DNA of 64,000 nt from Clostridia bacterium. Lineage in GTDB: Bacteria > Bacillota > Clostridia > Oscillospirales > Acutalibacteraceae. The DNA is taken from assembly GCA_017516745.1 (NCBI GenBank), contig JAFXBF010000014.1:124001-188000 (forward strand), written 5' to 3'. The translations under genes and the position numbers were made by a program. The notes below the pieces were generated by a model that was given only the letters and a program-made list of their open reading frames with translations, was not told where the DNA came from and did no database searches. Below, piece after piece: positions 34,064 to 41,474 of the stretch. Each line of letters begins with the position of its first letter. Positions within the stretch are counted from its first letter, which is position 1.

Positions 34064-34394
34064 TTTTTATACCCTCCCTGTTGACGTTAGTGTAAAAAGG
34101 AACAACGTCAAGATAACGGTAAAAGGTTTTTGCGTCCTTCAGAGTAACCGTTATAAGCACGTCGTGCTCCAAGCCCAGTTCAGAAGTAAGCTTTATAAAC
34201 GGCTTTTTGTAGGAGGAAAGAGTTTCACGGGACACATCGGCGAGAACCATAATGTCAATGTCCGATTCGCTTGTCTGTTCATTCCGTGCATAAGAACCGT
34301 ATAAGAGAACAGTATCAAGCTTGTCGCCAAAAACAGATTTTGACAGCTGTGCAATTTTTTGTGTTATGTCATATAGCTGATTTTTTGTACACAT
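34053..34394 (-). CDS. MNT-type nucleotidyltransferase (antitoxin partner of HEPN)
   Basis: A 113-residue minimal nucleotidyltransferase with the catalytic signature LLYGSYARNEQTSESDIDIMV (GS plus DxD). It precedes and overlaps the HEPN gene, the standard order in MNT/HEPN (type VII-like) modules. Length fits the minimal domain. An AAAGGAGA ribosome binding site lies before the ATG. Confidence 0.88.
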   Translation of the reverse strand: MCTKNQLYDITQKIAQLSKSVFGDKLDTVLLYGSYARNEQTSESDIDIMVLADVSRETLSSYKKPFIKLTSELGLEHDVLITVTLKDAKTFYRYLDVVPFYTNVNREGIKIAV

Positions 34395-34507
34395 AAATTC
34401 CGTTCTCCTTTCATAGTTCTGTTTTTATTATATCCAACTTACGCAGAAATGTCAAACGCAATCCTTTATGCAGATTGCTTGCTGAATATAGCGGCAGCTC
34501 GGATATT

Positions 34508-36745
34508 TTATTTAAACAATTTTGCAACCGCACCGATTACCGTTACGAAGAATGCCGAAATGTATTCAAAAATATTATCGGCGTTTGCAATGCTGATGTC
34601 AAAGCGGTTAACTTCTTCGTCGGTTGCAGGTGTGAAGCGGATGTGGTCAAGGCTGATATCGGCGTTTTCGCCCGAGAAGCAGAAAACAATGTCACGCACA
34701 AGACCCAATTTGTCGTTGGCAAAAAGTATGCCGCACTCATTGCCCCACAGGCAGAGCTTATCAAGGTTGAGGGTGATGAGGTGCCACTCGCCGTCTGCAG
34801 GGATTACCGATTCGGGCTGTCCCGTAGCCGTGTCGGCAGGGGAATACCACAGTGCCTTGTTTTCGTAAAGCCTCAGCCCGTCAAAGGTGATGTCTGCCGT
34901 GCCGTTGTTACGTACATAGAAGCTTACTGTGCCGTAATTTTTGAAGCAGGTTTCAGCGTCCTTGAAGTTTGAAGGCTCAAAACTATCCTCATGAATTCTT
35001 GACGGAGAAACGGAGAAGGATTTTTCGTTTGCCTTTATATTCATACCGTTGCTGCCGCTGTAAGCGTCGGCAGAATTGAAAGTGATTTCGGCGTTTTCAA
35101 CGGACCAGCTGCTGTAATTACCTGTCTGAAATTCGTTGTTGTAGTGCCATACCGTGCCGCTTTCACATTCTGCCCACGGCTTTTCAATCCAGTACTGCTC
35201 GCTGTAGGTCGGGTCTGTTACAAACAAACTGACAGGCATAAACTTTTCGCCGGACTTGACGGAATATAGGTTAGCGTTGCCGTTGCTGACGCAGTAGCCG
35301 TAGCTTGCCGAAACGGGGCTTTCAACGCAGTCTGCCCAAATCTTAACAGTATTTGCGGAAACAATTTCGGCTTCGGCTTTAACGTAAACGCCGTTACTGC
35401 CGCAGATTGCAAAGCCGTCGGGAGTACCGTCAGCGGCAATGCCGTCAGCAAAGTTTGTGAATGTCGCATAAATACTGCCGTCACGGATTTCGGCGGAGTC
35501 AAGGCTTGCCGCCGTATAAGCTGCGTTGCCGCCGTAGAGCATATCAACTGCACTCTCTGCCATACGGTCGCCGATTTCCTCCTTGTGCTCGGGGTGAATC
35601 GGGCCCGCTTCGGGAATGTAGGTTCCGGGCAGGTCGTTGATTGTCACCATTGCCCTTGAGTCGGGGCGTGCTTTCTGTAAATCGGAAAGAGCAAGGTTCC
35701 ACTCGGGCAGCTGCCAGCCGCCGTTTACCGAATAGTAATAAGGTGCAAGCTGTGTGAAAATTATCGGCATAAGCCCGTCTTGGTATTCAAAAAGCTCAGT
35801 GTAGGAGCGCTGGAAAAGGTCGAAGGCTCTTGCATAGCGCTCCGGTGACCACAGACCCATAATATCGGATTCGCCCTGATACCACACTATGCCCGAGGGT
35901 CTGAAATGCTTTACCGCCTGCATACGCAGGTTGTAATTAACTGTCATATCAAAGCCGTAGTCGACTTCGGTTTCAACCCAGCTCTCGGCGGGAATGTATT
36001 TTGTTACATATTCATCGGAAAGGAAATCGTTCTTAACCTGTTCGTCGCTGTCAATAGCCTCACGGGAAAGCCAGGTGCCGATTGAAGTGCCGCCGAGAGA
36101 AATGTTGAGTATGCCTATGGGCATATCGAGCGCTTCAAGCAATTCCTCCGCAAAAAAGAAGCCTACGGCACTCATGCCGTAGATTCCGGGGTCTTCGCCC
36201 GTAATCCAGTTGGCGTCGGGTATATCCTCGTGCGGTGTGGCGGAGACCTTGCCGTCAGCCGCATAGGCTTCGGAAAGCATAGCCCTTATCCATTTGCTCT
36301 GCTTAACGGAGTTTTCAAAGTCCTCCCTTGCGGAAAGAGCCTGACCGAGAGGATACATCATATTACTCTGACCGCCGGCAAGCCACAATTCGCCGAAAAC
36401 AACTCTTTCAAGGGAGGCAAACTCAACGGAATTGCACTTGAGCACAACGGTGTATTCCTCAAAGCTGCCCTTGGGAGCGACAAAGGAAACGGTAAATTTT
36501 CCGCTTTCGTCGGCAACGGCTTCGCCCGAAGCCACACTCCTGCCGTCAGCACTGAAAAGCTCGGCAGAAACTGTGCTTCCTGCAGGCGCTTTGCCTGCAA
36601 AAACAGCCTCCTTTTCCTGCTCAAAGAGCATATCGTCATCATAAATCTTGTAAAGCTCTGCTCCCGTTTCGGCTGCAAATGCCGTAGCCGTGCAGGAGAA
36701 TAAAATGCAGATACTGAGCAATAAAGCAATAACTTTTTTCTTCAT
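34508..36745 (-). CDS. secreted sialate O-acetylesterase/SGNH-type carbohydrate esterase
   Basis: A 745-residue exported enzyme: signal peptide (1-25, ending AFAAE), an Ig-like N-terminal domain (about 30-115), then an SGNH esterase domain with nucleophile Ser127 in GGQSNM, the GGTSIG block, the VWYQGESD block and the catalytic His in GPIHPEHKEE. A beta-rich carbohydrate-binding-like module follows (about 500-710), and a short hydrophobic C-terminus (AFFVTVIGAVAKLF). It probably removes acetyl groups from host or dietary glycans. It appears to be a single-gene unit. Confidence 0.87.
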   Translation of the reverse strand: MKKKVIALLLSICILFSCTATAFAAETGAELYKIYDDDMLFEQEKEAVFAGKAPAGSTVSAELFSADGRSVASGEAVADESGKFTVSFVAPKGSFEEYTVVLKCNSVEFASLERVVFGELWLAGGQSNMMYPLGQALSAREDFENSVKQSKWIRAMLSEAYAADGKVSATPHEDIPDANWITGEDPGIYGMSAVGFFFAEELLEALDMPIGILNISLGGTSIGTWLSREAIDSDEQVKNDFLSDEYVTKYIPAESWVETEVDYGFDMTVNYNLRMQAVKHFRPSGIVWYQGESDIMGLWSPERYARAFDLFQRSYTELFEYQDGLMPIIFTQLAPYYYSVNGGWQLPEWNLALSDLQKARPDSRAMVTINDLPGTYIPEAGPIHPEHKEEIGDRMAESAVDMLYGGNAAYTAASLDSAEIRDGSIYATFTNFADGIAADGTPDGFAICGSNGVYVKAEAEIVSANTVKIWADCVESPVSASYGYCVSNGNANLYSVKSGEKFMPVSLFVTDPTYSEQYWIEKPWAECESGTVWHYNNEFQTGNYSSWSVENAEITFNSADAYSGSNGMNIKANEKSFSVSPSRIHEDSFEPSNFKDAETCFKNYGTVSFYVRNNGTADITFDGLRLYENKALWYSPADTATGQPESVIPADGEWHLITLNLDKLCLWGNECGILFANDKLGLVRDIVFCFSGENADISLDHIRFTPATDEEVNRFDISIANADNIFEYISAFFVTVIGAVAKLFK

Positions 36746-36907
36746 TATTTATCAGTCTCCTTTTAAAATTTTTATTTATTGGTGCTAATATATGAGCATT
36801 TTAATTTTATCATTTTTTATTTGGAAAATAAACGACACCTTTAGTTCAAAAAAGTGTCTCGATTTGCTCCGGATGTTAAGCTGACCTTGGCAGTTTATTT
36901 ATAAGTG

Positions 36908-37420
36908 TTAGTCTGTCGGAATTGATATAATGTACTTTTCTTCTTTAAAATCTCTGATTATTTTTCCACCGTTTTTAATCATAATTTTTACGGTTGCTTC
37001 ATTTGTTTTTAGCGGAAATAATTTTATTTCGGTATATCCGAAATCTTTGCATTTCTTTAATAATTCCTTGAACAGAATGCTTCCGTATCCCTTTCTGCGA
37101 TATGCTTTTGAAATTCCGTACCCGAGGTTTCCTGCACCGACAACATTTTCTAAATATTCGGATGACGAGTGCCTTATTCTGCCGTATCCTACAGGGACGT
37201 CATCGATATATAAAATATAAGTAGTGTACGGTATCCACCCATCGGGTAAATCCAAACCTTTGGAATGGTTGTCTGCGGTTTTCAGCCATTCTTTATATTC
37301 TTCATAGGACAGGTTGTATGCCGGATTCATAAATCCGTTTTCTTTGTCAAGAATACCTTGCAGCATTTCGTATTCTTGTTCAGACATATTAGCATTTAAC
37401 TGATTTAATTCTATTTTCAT
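36908..37420 (-). CDS. GNAT family N-acetyltransferase
   Basis: A 170-residue GNAT protein. The acetyl-CoA motif is GYGISKAYRRKGYGSILFKELL (motif A: R-x-x-G-x-G) followed by TEIKLFPLKTNEATVKIMIKNGGKI. The substrate is unknown. Its start overlaps the MmcQ/YjbR-like gene by 4 bases, so the two are translated together. Codon use is more AT-rich than the metabolic operons, which suits an accessory region. Confidence 0.88.
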   Translation of the reverse strand: MKIELNQLNANMSEQEYEMLQGILDKENGFMNPAYNLSYEEYKEWLKTADNHSKGLDLPDGWIPYTTYILYIDDVPVGYGRIRHSSSEYLENVVGAGNLGYGISKAYRRKGYGSILFKELLKKCKDFGYTEIKLFPLKTNEATVKIMIKNGGKIIRDFKEEKYIISIPTD

Positions 37421-37791
37421 TTTACAACTTCACCCAATAATTTCTTTTGTTTGTACTTAGGAAGTTTACCAACCACAGTTACATAACTGTGGTCAGTCAT
37501 TTCAAAAATAAGTTCATCAGGAACGCTGTCAATAGGGAAACTGTTAAAATACGGTTGCTGCACGGGAGGACAATGATATCCTCTGACGATAACGCCCGGA
37601 TACAGATGCCTGTATAAATCTCCCGTCATACGCTCACAGTTTAAGGTTGCAGTTTCTGTTCCTTTGAGAATAAATAACTGTGCAAAAATTTTACCCTCAA
37701 CCTTAATTATATCGCTTTCCGGACCAAACGGATGGTCAATATATGCACCGTTTTTTGAAAGACAATAATCAAGCAACTCTGAATATTTCAT
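37417..37791 (-). CDS. MmcQ/YjbR family protein
   Basis: A 124-residue protein of the MmcQ/YjbR family: YCLSKNGAYIDHPFGPESDIIKVEGKIFAQLF near the N-terminus and DHSYVTVVGKLPKYKQKKLL near the end. The fold is a small DNA-binding-like alpha/beta domain, and members are often annotated as DNA-binding, but the function is not settled. It lies between two GNAT genes in one unit. Confidence 0.85.
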   Translation of the reverse strand: MKYSELLDYCLSKNGAYIDHPFGPESDIIKVEGKIFAQLFILKGTETATLNCERMTGDLYRHLYPGVIVRGYHCPPVQQPYFNSFPIDSVPDELIFEMTDHSYVTVVGKLPKYKQKKLLGEVVK

Positions 37792-37803
37792 TAGAAATCA
37801 CCT

Positions 37804-38241
37804 CTAAAAAATATATCTCATTTCTTCCGCATTGTTTTCAACAAGCCCTGTTGCCTTAAATCCGACAGAAGAGTACAACTGTTTTGCTACAACGTTTTCC
37901 GAAGAAACTCCGACATAAATTTCTTTGGCACCAAGTGTATCTGTTAAGTATTCTATTCCCTTTTTGAGCGCAATTTTTCCATACCCTTGGTTTTGATAAT
38001 TTTTATCAATCAGAAATTTCCAAAGGGTGTATTGCTTTTTCTCTTCATAATAACCAAGCATTATAAAGCCAATCACGGTGTTATCAGCATAAATTGCAAA
38101 CGGAAAAGCTGTATCCCGATAAATATATGCCTGTGCAAGTGAGTGAGCGGTTGAAGATACAAACGCTTTTTGATGTTCTGATACATTTAAGCTGATGACG
38201 TCTTCAAAATTATCTTTGGTTATTGTTCGCAGTTCAACCAT
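37804..38241 (-). CDS. GNAT family N-acetyltransferase (spermidine acetyltransferase-like)
   Basis: A 145-residue GNAT protein starting the three-gene unit. Motif A is LIDKNYQNQGYGKIALKKGIEYL (Q-x-x-G-x-G) and the family tail AKQLYSSVGFKATGLVENNAEEMRYIF is seen in polyamine acetyltransferases such as BltD/PaiA. The substrate is inferred by family only. Confidence 0.88.
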   Translation of the reverse strand: MVELRTITKDNFEDVISLNVSEHQKAFVSSTAHSLAQAYIYRDTAFPFAIYADNTVIGFIMLGYYEEKKQYTLWKFLIDKNYQNQGYGKIALKKGIEYLTDTLGAKEIYVGVSSENVVAKQLYSSVGFKATGLVENNAEEMRYIF

Positions 38242-38342
38242 ACACAGCCCACCTTCTTTAACTATAAATTGTTTGTATAATTATATCACAACAGATTAAT
38301 TGAGTCAAAATTATTCATTCTTCATCAGCGAAGCGGCTGTTG

Positions 38343-38371
38343 TTGACATTTATCAGAGGAGTGTTTATAAT
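38343..38371 (+). promoter_or_regulatory. sigma-A promoter of the small hydrophobic peptide gene
   Basis: TTGACA at 38343-38348, 17-base spacer, TATAAT at 38366-38371, both exact consensus. The predicted leader is about 65 bases long and contains the hairpin CCTAT-AACGG-ATAGG (38389-38403). Confidence 0.85.
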
Positions 38372-38442
38372 CTAATTCGTAAGGTGTTACCTATAACGGA
38401 TAGGCGGTTTCACTCTTTGCCCTCGTAAGGGGGTGATTGCGT

Positions 38443-38517
38443 ATGGAATATCTTGTAATGTTTGCGCTGATTTTAGTGCTTGCTACAGGCTACATATACA
38501 CAATAAAAAAGAAATAA
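38443..38517 (+). CDS. 24-residue hydrophobic peptide, putative type I toxin
   Basis: A tiny gene with a very strong ribosome binding site (AAGGGGGTGAT, 5 bases before the ATG). The peptide begins MEYLVMFALILVLATGYIY and ends in a basic tail (TIKKK), that is one transmembrane helix with a positive end. This is the plan of small membrane toxins of type I systems (TxpA, Fst and the putative holin-like Hol_Tox group). Its stop overlaps a bidirectional terminator, beyond which an antisense RNA starts on the other strand. Toxicity is an inference from layout and composition. It is too short for most gene callers. Confidence 0.7.
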   Translation: MEYLVMFALILVLATGYIYTIKKK

Positions 38518-38602
38518 CCGCCCTGCCTGCAAAACACGAGCGGTTATTTTCTTAAATAATCCAATTGTTTGAGGGCGAAACCGTCTGTCGGTAGCGCCTT
38601 AC
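38505..38602 (-). ncRNA. antisense RNA, putative type I antitoxin
   Basis: A predicted 98-nt RNA converging on the peptide gene. Promoter on the minus strand: TTGACA at 38637-38632, 17-base spacer, TATAAT at 38614-38609. The RNA starts near GGTGTAAGGCG, forms the hairpin GGCG-cta-CCG-acaga-CGG-ttt-CGCC, and ends at a terminator with arms 38512-38521 and 38540-38549 followed by TTTCTTTTTT. It overlaps the last codons of the peptide gene, so it is complementary to that mRNA's 3' end. A solo copy lies at 3455-3550. Confidence 0.72.
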
Positions 38603-38608
38603 ACCTTT

Positions 38609-38637
38609 ATTATATTCAACAAATTACATTTTGTCAA
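38609..38637 (-). promoter_or_regulatory. sigma-A promoter of the antisense RNA
   Basis: Exact consensus hexamers with 17-base spacing on the minus strand. The -35 box overlaps the last codons and stop of the neighbouring cysteine-motif gene, so transcription of that gene runs straight into the antisense RNA. Confidence 0.82.
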
Positions 38638-39103
38638 TTTCTTTTATTCTTATTTCAGCAATTTTTTTCAAAGTGGTTAAGTCGTTGCTGTTGGGGTTAT
38701 CAAACCTGAATGTACAGCCGCAGACATTGTCGAATGTTTTGCCGAAAATTATCTTCTTTCTTCCGCCGCCGCAGCTGCCGCATTTTCCGCATAAATCAAC
38801 GTGAGTCCAAGCCGATTGCTTTAAGGAAACATCTTCTTCCTGTATTGAAAGAAAATCCGAACTCATATCGTCCGACCACACCGTCCAACGGTTGTGAGGC
38901 TCGTCGGGGTCTTTTATCGCAATAAAGCAAACATATTTGTTCTGCCACTTTACAAGATAGTATATTTTGTTTTTCCAGTAGCCGTTGTCCTTAATAAGCT
39001 CGCAGCCCTGATTTTTGAGAAAATCAACAAAGTCAAGGGCAATTTTTTTGTCATGCAATGACAGATTTTCGGTTATGAAATCGGAAATATATTTTTCATC
39101 CAT
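38624..39103 (-). CDS. unknown protein with cysteine cluster
   Basis: A 159-residue soluble protein that I do not recognise. The first 95 residues look like an alpha/beta domain (FITENLSLHDKKIALDFVDFL, KIYYLVKWQNKYVCFIAI, RWTVWSDDM). The C-terminal part carries CGKCGSCGGG, then VCGCTFRF, which could bind zinc. The ATG at GATGGATGAA is preferred because AAGAAGG lies 8 bases upstream; a GTG three codons earlier is part of that site. Its 3' end carries the -35 box of the antisense RNA. Confidence 0.75.
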   Translation of the reverse strand: MDEKYISDFITENLSLHDKKIALDFVDFLKNQGCELIKDNGYWKNKIYYLVKWQNKYVCFIAIKDPDEPHNRWTVWSDDMSSDFLSIQEEDVSLKQSAWTHVDLCGKCGSCGGGRKKIIFGKTFDNVCGCTFRFDNPNSNDLTTLKKIAEIRIKEIDKM

Positions 39104-39158
39104 CAAAATCACCTTCTTAAAATAATTGTATCACAAATAAATTTACTTTTCAATGAAG

Positions 39159-39315
39159 TATCGCTATGCGATATGATATACGGCTATGCCGTATGATATA
39201 CTTGCTGTGCAAGTATGATATAATATCCGTTCCCATCATACGCAAAGCGTATATCATCGCTTGAAGAGCGATATCATAGCGAAGATGTATCACCCGTTTC
39301 GGGAGGAACGGATAT
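39159..39315. repeat. array of small palindromes joined by TGATAT
   Basis: Successive perfect hairpins TATCGC-GCGATA (39159-39173), ATACGG-CCGTAT (39178-39194) and ATACTTGC-GCAAGTAT (39198-39216) are separated by TGATAT. An outer pair ATATCCGTTCC (39222-39232) and GGAACGGATAT (39305-39315) encloses further hairpins ATACGC-GCGTAT (39238-39252) and ATCGCT-AGCGAT, joined by the reverse spacer ATATCA. No coding potential is seen. With the adjoining tRNA it accounts for the gap between 39104 and 39604. Confidence 0.78.
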
Positions 39316-39320
39316 CATTG

Positions 39321-39350
39321 AAAAAACCACTTCCGAAGAAGTGGTTTTTT
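39321..39350 (-). terminator. intrinsic terminator of tRNA-Thr
   Basis: AAAAAACCACTTC and GAAGTGGTTTTTT form a perfect hairpin 2 bases after the tRNA CCA end, with a T-run on the minus strand. Confidence 0.9.
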
Positions 39351-39351
39351 C

Positions 39352-39426
39352 TGGAGCTGGTGACGGGAATCGAACCTGCAACCTGCTCATTACGAATGAG
39401 CTGCTCTGCCATTGAGCCACACCAGC
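39352..39426 (-). tRNA. tRNA-Thr (anticodon CGT)
   Basis: A complete 75-nt cloverleaf on the minus strand: acceptor GCTGGTG/CACCAGC, D-stem GCTC/GAGC, anticodon stem GCTCA/TGAGC with loop TTCGTAA, T-loop TTCGATT, discriminator T and an encoded CCA. The T-stem GCAGG/CCCGT has one A-C mismatch in its centre, where tRNA-Thr genes usually have A-T. Confidence 0.95.
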
Positions 39427-39603
39427 AAATATTTAAGTTACCGATATATTATAAACAAAGTTTCGGTTATTTGCAAGTGTTTTTTATAATTAGAGGGAAA
39501 AATATTTGAAATCACAAAAATCTTTATATAAAAAACGGGCTTTTGCTTGCAAAAAAGCATATTAGCAATTATAATATTATGAGTAACTTTTTTAAAAGGA
39601 CGG

Positions 39604-40122
39604 ATGAACAAAATGAAGAAAATACTTTGTGCGCTGCTTGTACTTTCAATGGTGTTCTGCTTTGCCGCCTGCGGTGACAAGACCCCCGACGTCAACACCA
39701 CCGAAAGCACGAAAAAAGCCCCCGGCTTTGATTGGCCCGACAACCTTCTTTTCGGCGATGTTCCGGGCCCGGTTGACCGTGTTGACCTTTACAACGAAAA
39801 GAAGAACGACCAGGGTTATGTTTATGAGTTTGCCGTTAAGGATATGAGCTACGAGGATTACAGAGCATATATTCTTGAGCTTGAAAAGGCAGGCTTTGAA
39901 ATTTACGACCCGAGCGGTCTCGGCCTTGTAAAGACCGAGGACAGACTGCCCGAAACACTTGGTGAGGATACCTTCAATTCTTCCTGGGCAGGCGACAGAA
40001 AGGGTCTGTACGTTGCAACCTTCTGGTTCGGCGATGAATACTACAAAGAGCACGACCTTGCCGATGACGTAAACTTCAGAATGACTTTCTACACATATAA
40101 TGCATTTGACGCAGTAAAATAA
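39604..40122 (+). CDS. lipoprotein of unknown function
   Basis: A 172-residue lipoprotein: signal sequence with lipobox FAAC (Cys at about 23), a short Thr/Lys-rich linker, then a compact domain with VYEFAVKDMSYEDYRAYILELEKAGFEIYD and later aromatic-rich strands. The pattern resembles small extracellular domains common in Ruminococcaceae lipoproteins, but I cannot name it. Two ATGs nine bases apart are possible starts; AAAAGGA is 3 bases before the first and 12 before the second. It is followed by the cyclophilin gene after 12 bases. Confidence 0.75.
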   Translation: MNKMKKILCALLVLSMVFCFAACGDKTPDVNTTESTKKAPGFDWPDNLLFGDVPGPVDRVDLYNEKKNDQGYVYEFAVKDMSYEDYRAYILELEKAGFEIYDPSGLGLVKTEDRLPETLGEDTFNSSWAGDRKGLYVATFWFGDEYYKEHDLADDVNFRMTFYTYNAFDAVK

Positions 40123-40134
40123 AGGAGAATTAAA

Positions 40135-40731
40135 ATGATTTCACAGCTTGCAAAGCCCGTTTCGGGCGAAACCGTAGCAACAATGAAAACCTCTATGGGC
40201 GATATCAAAATCCGTCTTTTCCCCGAGGCGGCACCCAAGACGGTTGAGAATTTCACAACACACGCAAAGAACGGCTATTACGACGGCCTTATTTTCCACC
40301 GTGTAATCAACGATTTTATGATTCAGGGCGGTGACCCGACAGGCACAGGCTGCGGCGGCGAAAGCATCTGGGGCAGCACCTTTGAGGATGAATTCTGCAC
40401 AGACCTTCATAACCTGCGTGGTGCTCTTTCAATGGCAAACGCAGGCCCCGGCACAAACGGCAGCCAGTTCTTCATCGTTCAGGCAGATGAGGTCAGCCGT
40501 GACCTTGTTGAGCAGATGGAACAGCTTTCCGACAGAGGCTTCCCCACCGAAACAGTCGAGAATTACAAGGCTGTCGGCGGCACACCGTGGCTCGATTACA
40601 AGCACACCGTTTTCGGCCAGGTTTTCGAGGGTATGGATGTTGTCGATGCTATAGCAAACGTAAAGACAGCCCGTGGCGACAAGCCCGTTGAGGATGTTGT
40701 AATCAACACAATCGTTATCGAAACACTTTAA
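40135..40731 (+). CDS. cyclophilin-type peptidyl-prolyl cis-trans isomerase
   Basis: A 198-residue cyclophilin without signal peptide, so probably cytoplasmic. Motifs: [45 protein letters not shown] (catalytic Arg region), [18 protein letters not shown] and [17 protein letters not shown]. It catalyses proline isomerisation in protein folding. AAAGGAG ribosome binding site. It shares a transcript with the lipoprotein gene and ends in a terminator. Confidence 0.95.
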   Translation: MISQLAKPVSGETVATMKTSMGDIKIRLFPEAAPKTVENFTTHAKNGYYDGLIFHRVINDFMIQGGDPTGTGCGGESIWGSTFEDEFCTDLHNLRGALSMANAGPGTNGSQFFIVQADEVSRDLVEQMEQLSDRGFPTETVENYKAVGGTPWLDYKHTVFGQVFEGMDVVDAIANVKTARGDKPVEDVVINTIVIETL

Positions 40732-40741
40732 AAAATCAAGG

Positions 40742-40781
40742 ACAGCCGTATTAGATATAATCTGATATGGCTGTTTTTTTT
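40742..40781 (+). terminator. intrinsic terminator of the cyclophilin gene
   Basis: ACAGCCGTAT and ATATGGCTGT pair (one G-T) around a 14-base loop, followed by eight or more T. Confidence 0.85.
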
Positions 40782-40802
40782 GTGTGTTTGATATAACCTG
40801 TG

Positions 40803-40831
40803 TTGACATTGTGCGCATAATGCGTTACAAT
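40803..40831 (+). promoter_or_regulatory. promoter with internal operator of the RelB/YafQ pair
   Basis: TTGACA at 40803-40808, 17-base spacer, TACAAT at 40826-40831. The spacer holds a palindrome CGCAT-A-ATGCG (40814-40824), placed where the antitoxin or toxin-antitoxin complex would block RNA polymerase. Confidence 0.7.
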
Positions 40832-40861
40832 ATGCATAGAATGATAACGGAGGTGTATTGT

Positions 40862-41134
40862 ATGGAGTCCACTAATCTGAATATCCGCACGGATAAAGAG
40901 GTTAAAGCTCAGGCTGAAAAGATTTTTGATGCGCTTGGGCTTAATATGACTACTGCTGTTAATATCTTCTTAAGACAGGCTATAAGGGAAAACGGCATAC
41001 CCTTTGAAGTGAAACTGAATGTTCCCAACGAAACTACTGCTGCCGCAATCCGTGAGGGCAGAACGCTTGCTCATGATAAAAATGCTGTCGGGTACGACAA
41101 TATGGCAGATTTAAGGGCGGCACTTGAGGTATGA
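40862..41134 (+). CDS. RelB/DinJ family antitoxin
   Basis: A 90-residue antitoxin with the ribbon-helix-helix start TNLNIRTDKEVKAQAEKIFDALGLNMTTAVNIFLRQAI, typical of RelB/DinJ, and a disordered toxin-binding C-terminus. The ATG has GGAGGTG 9 bases upstream; longer in-frame starts reach into the promoter and are rejected. The stop overlaps the toxin start by 4 bases (ATGA). Confidence 0.93.
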   Translation: MESTNLNIRTDKEVKAQAEKIFDALGLNMTTAVNIFLRQAIRENGIPFEVKLNVPNETTAAAIREGRTLAHDKNAVGYDNMADLRAALEV

Positions 41135-41409
41135 AGTACGAGGTCAGATTTACAACGCAGTTCAAAAAGGATTTGAAGCTCGCCAAGAAGCAGGGCAAGG
41201 ACACGGAAAAGCTTTTTGCCGTTATTGAAAAGCTTGCAAACGGAGAGCCTCTTGAAGAAAAATACCGTGACCACGACCTTACAGGTAATTATAAGGGTTG
41301 CCGTGAGTGCCATATTGAGCCCGATTGGTTGCTTGTATATGAGGTAATTGACGATGTGCTTGTTTTGATGCTTTACAGAGTAGGCAGTCATTCGGACTTG
41401 TTCCGATAA
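41131..41409 (+). CDS. YafQ/RelE superfamily mRNA interferase toxin
   Basis: A 92-residue toxin of the YafQ branch: YEVRFTTQFKKDLKLAKKQGKD at the start, RDHDLTGNYKGCRECHIEPDWLLVYEV in the centre with the catalytic His/Asp pattern, and LMLYRVGSHSDLF at the end. YafQ cleaves mRNA at the ribosome. It is translationally coupled to the antitoxin. A bidirectional terminator follows. Confidence 0.94.
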   Translation: MKYEVRFTTQFKKDLKLAKKQGKDTEKLFAVIEKLANGEPLEEKYRDHDLTGNYKGCRECHIEPDWLLVYEVIDDVLVLMLYRVGSHSDLFR

Positions 41410-41418
41410 AATGAATTT

Positions 41419-41460
41419 AACCCCGTTCAGACAGTCAACAGGGCTGTCCGAATGGGGTTA
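41419..41460. terminator. bidirectional intrinsic terminator
   Basis: TAACCCCGTTCAGACAG and CTGTCCGAATGGGGTTA pair with minor mismatches between convergent genes. Confidence 0.8.
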
Positions 41461-41474
41461 ATTGTTGCTGATTT

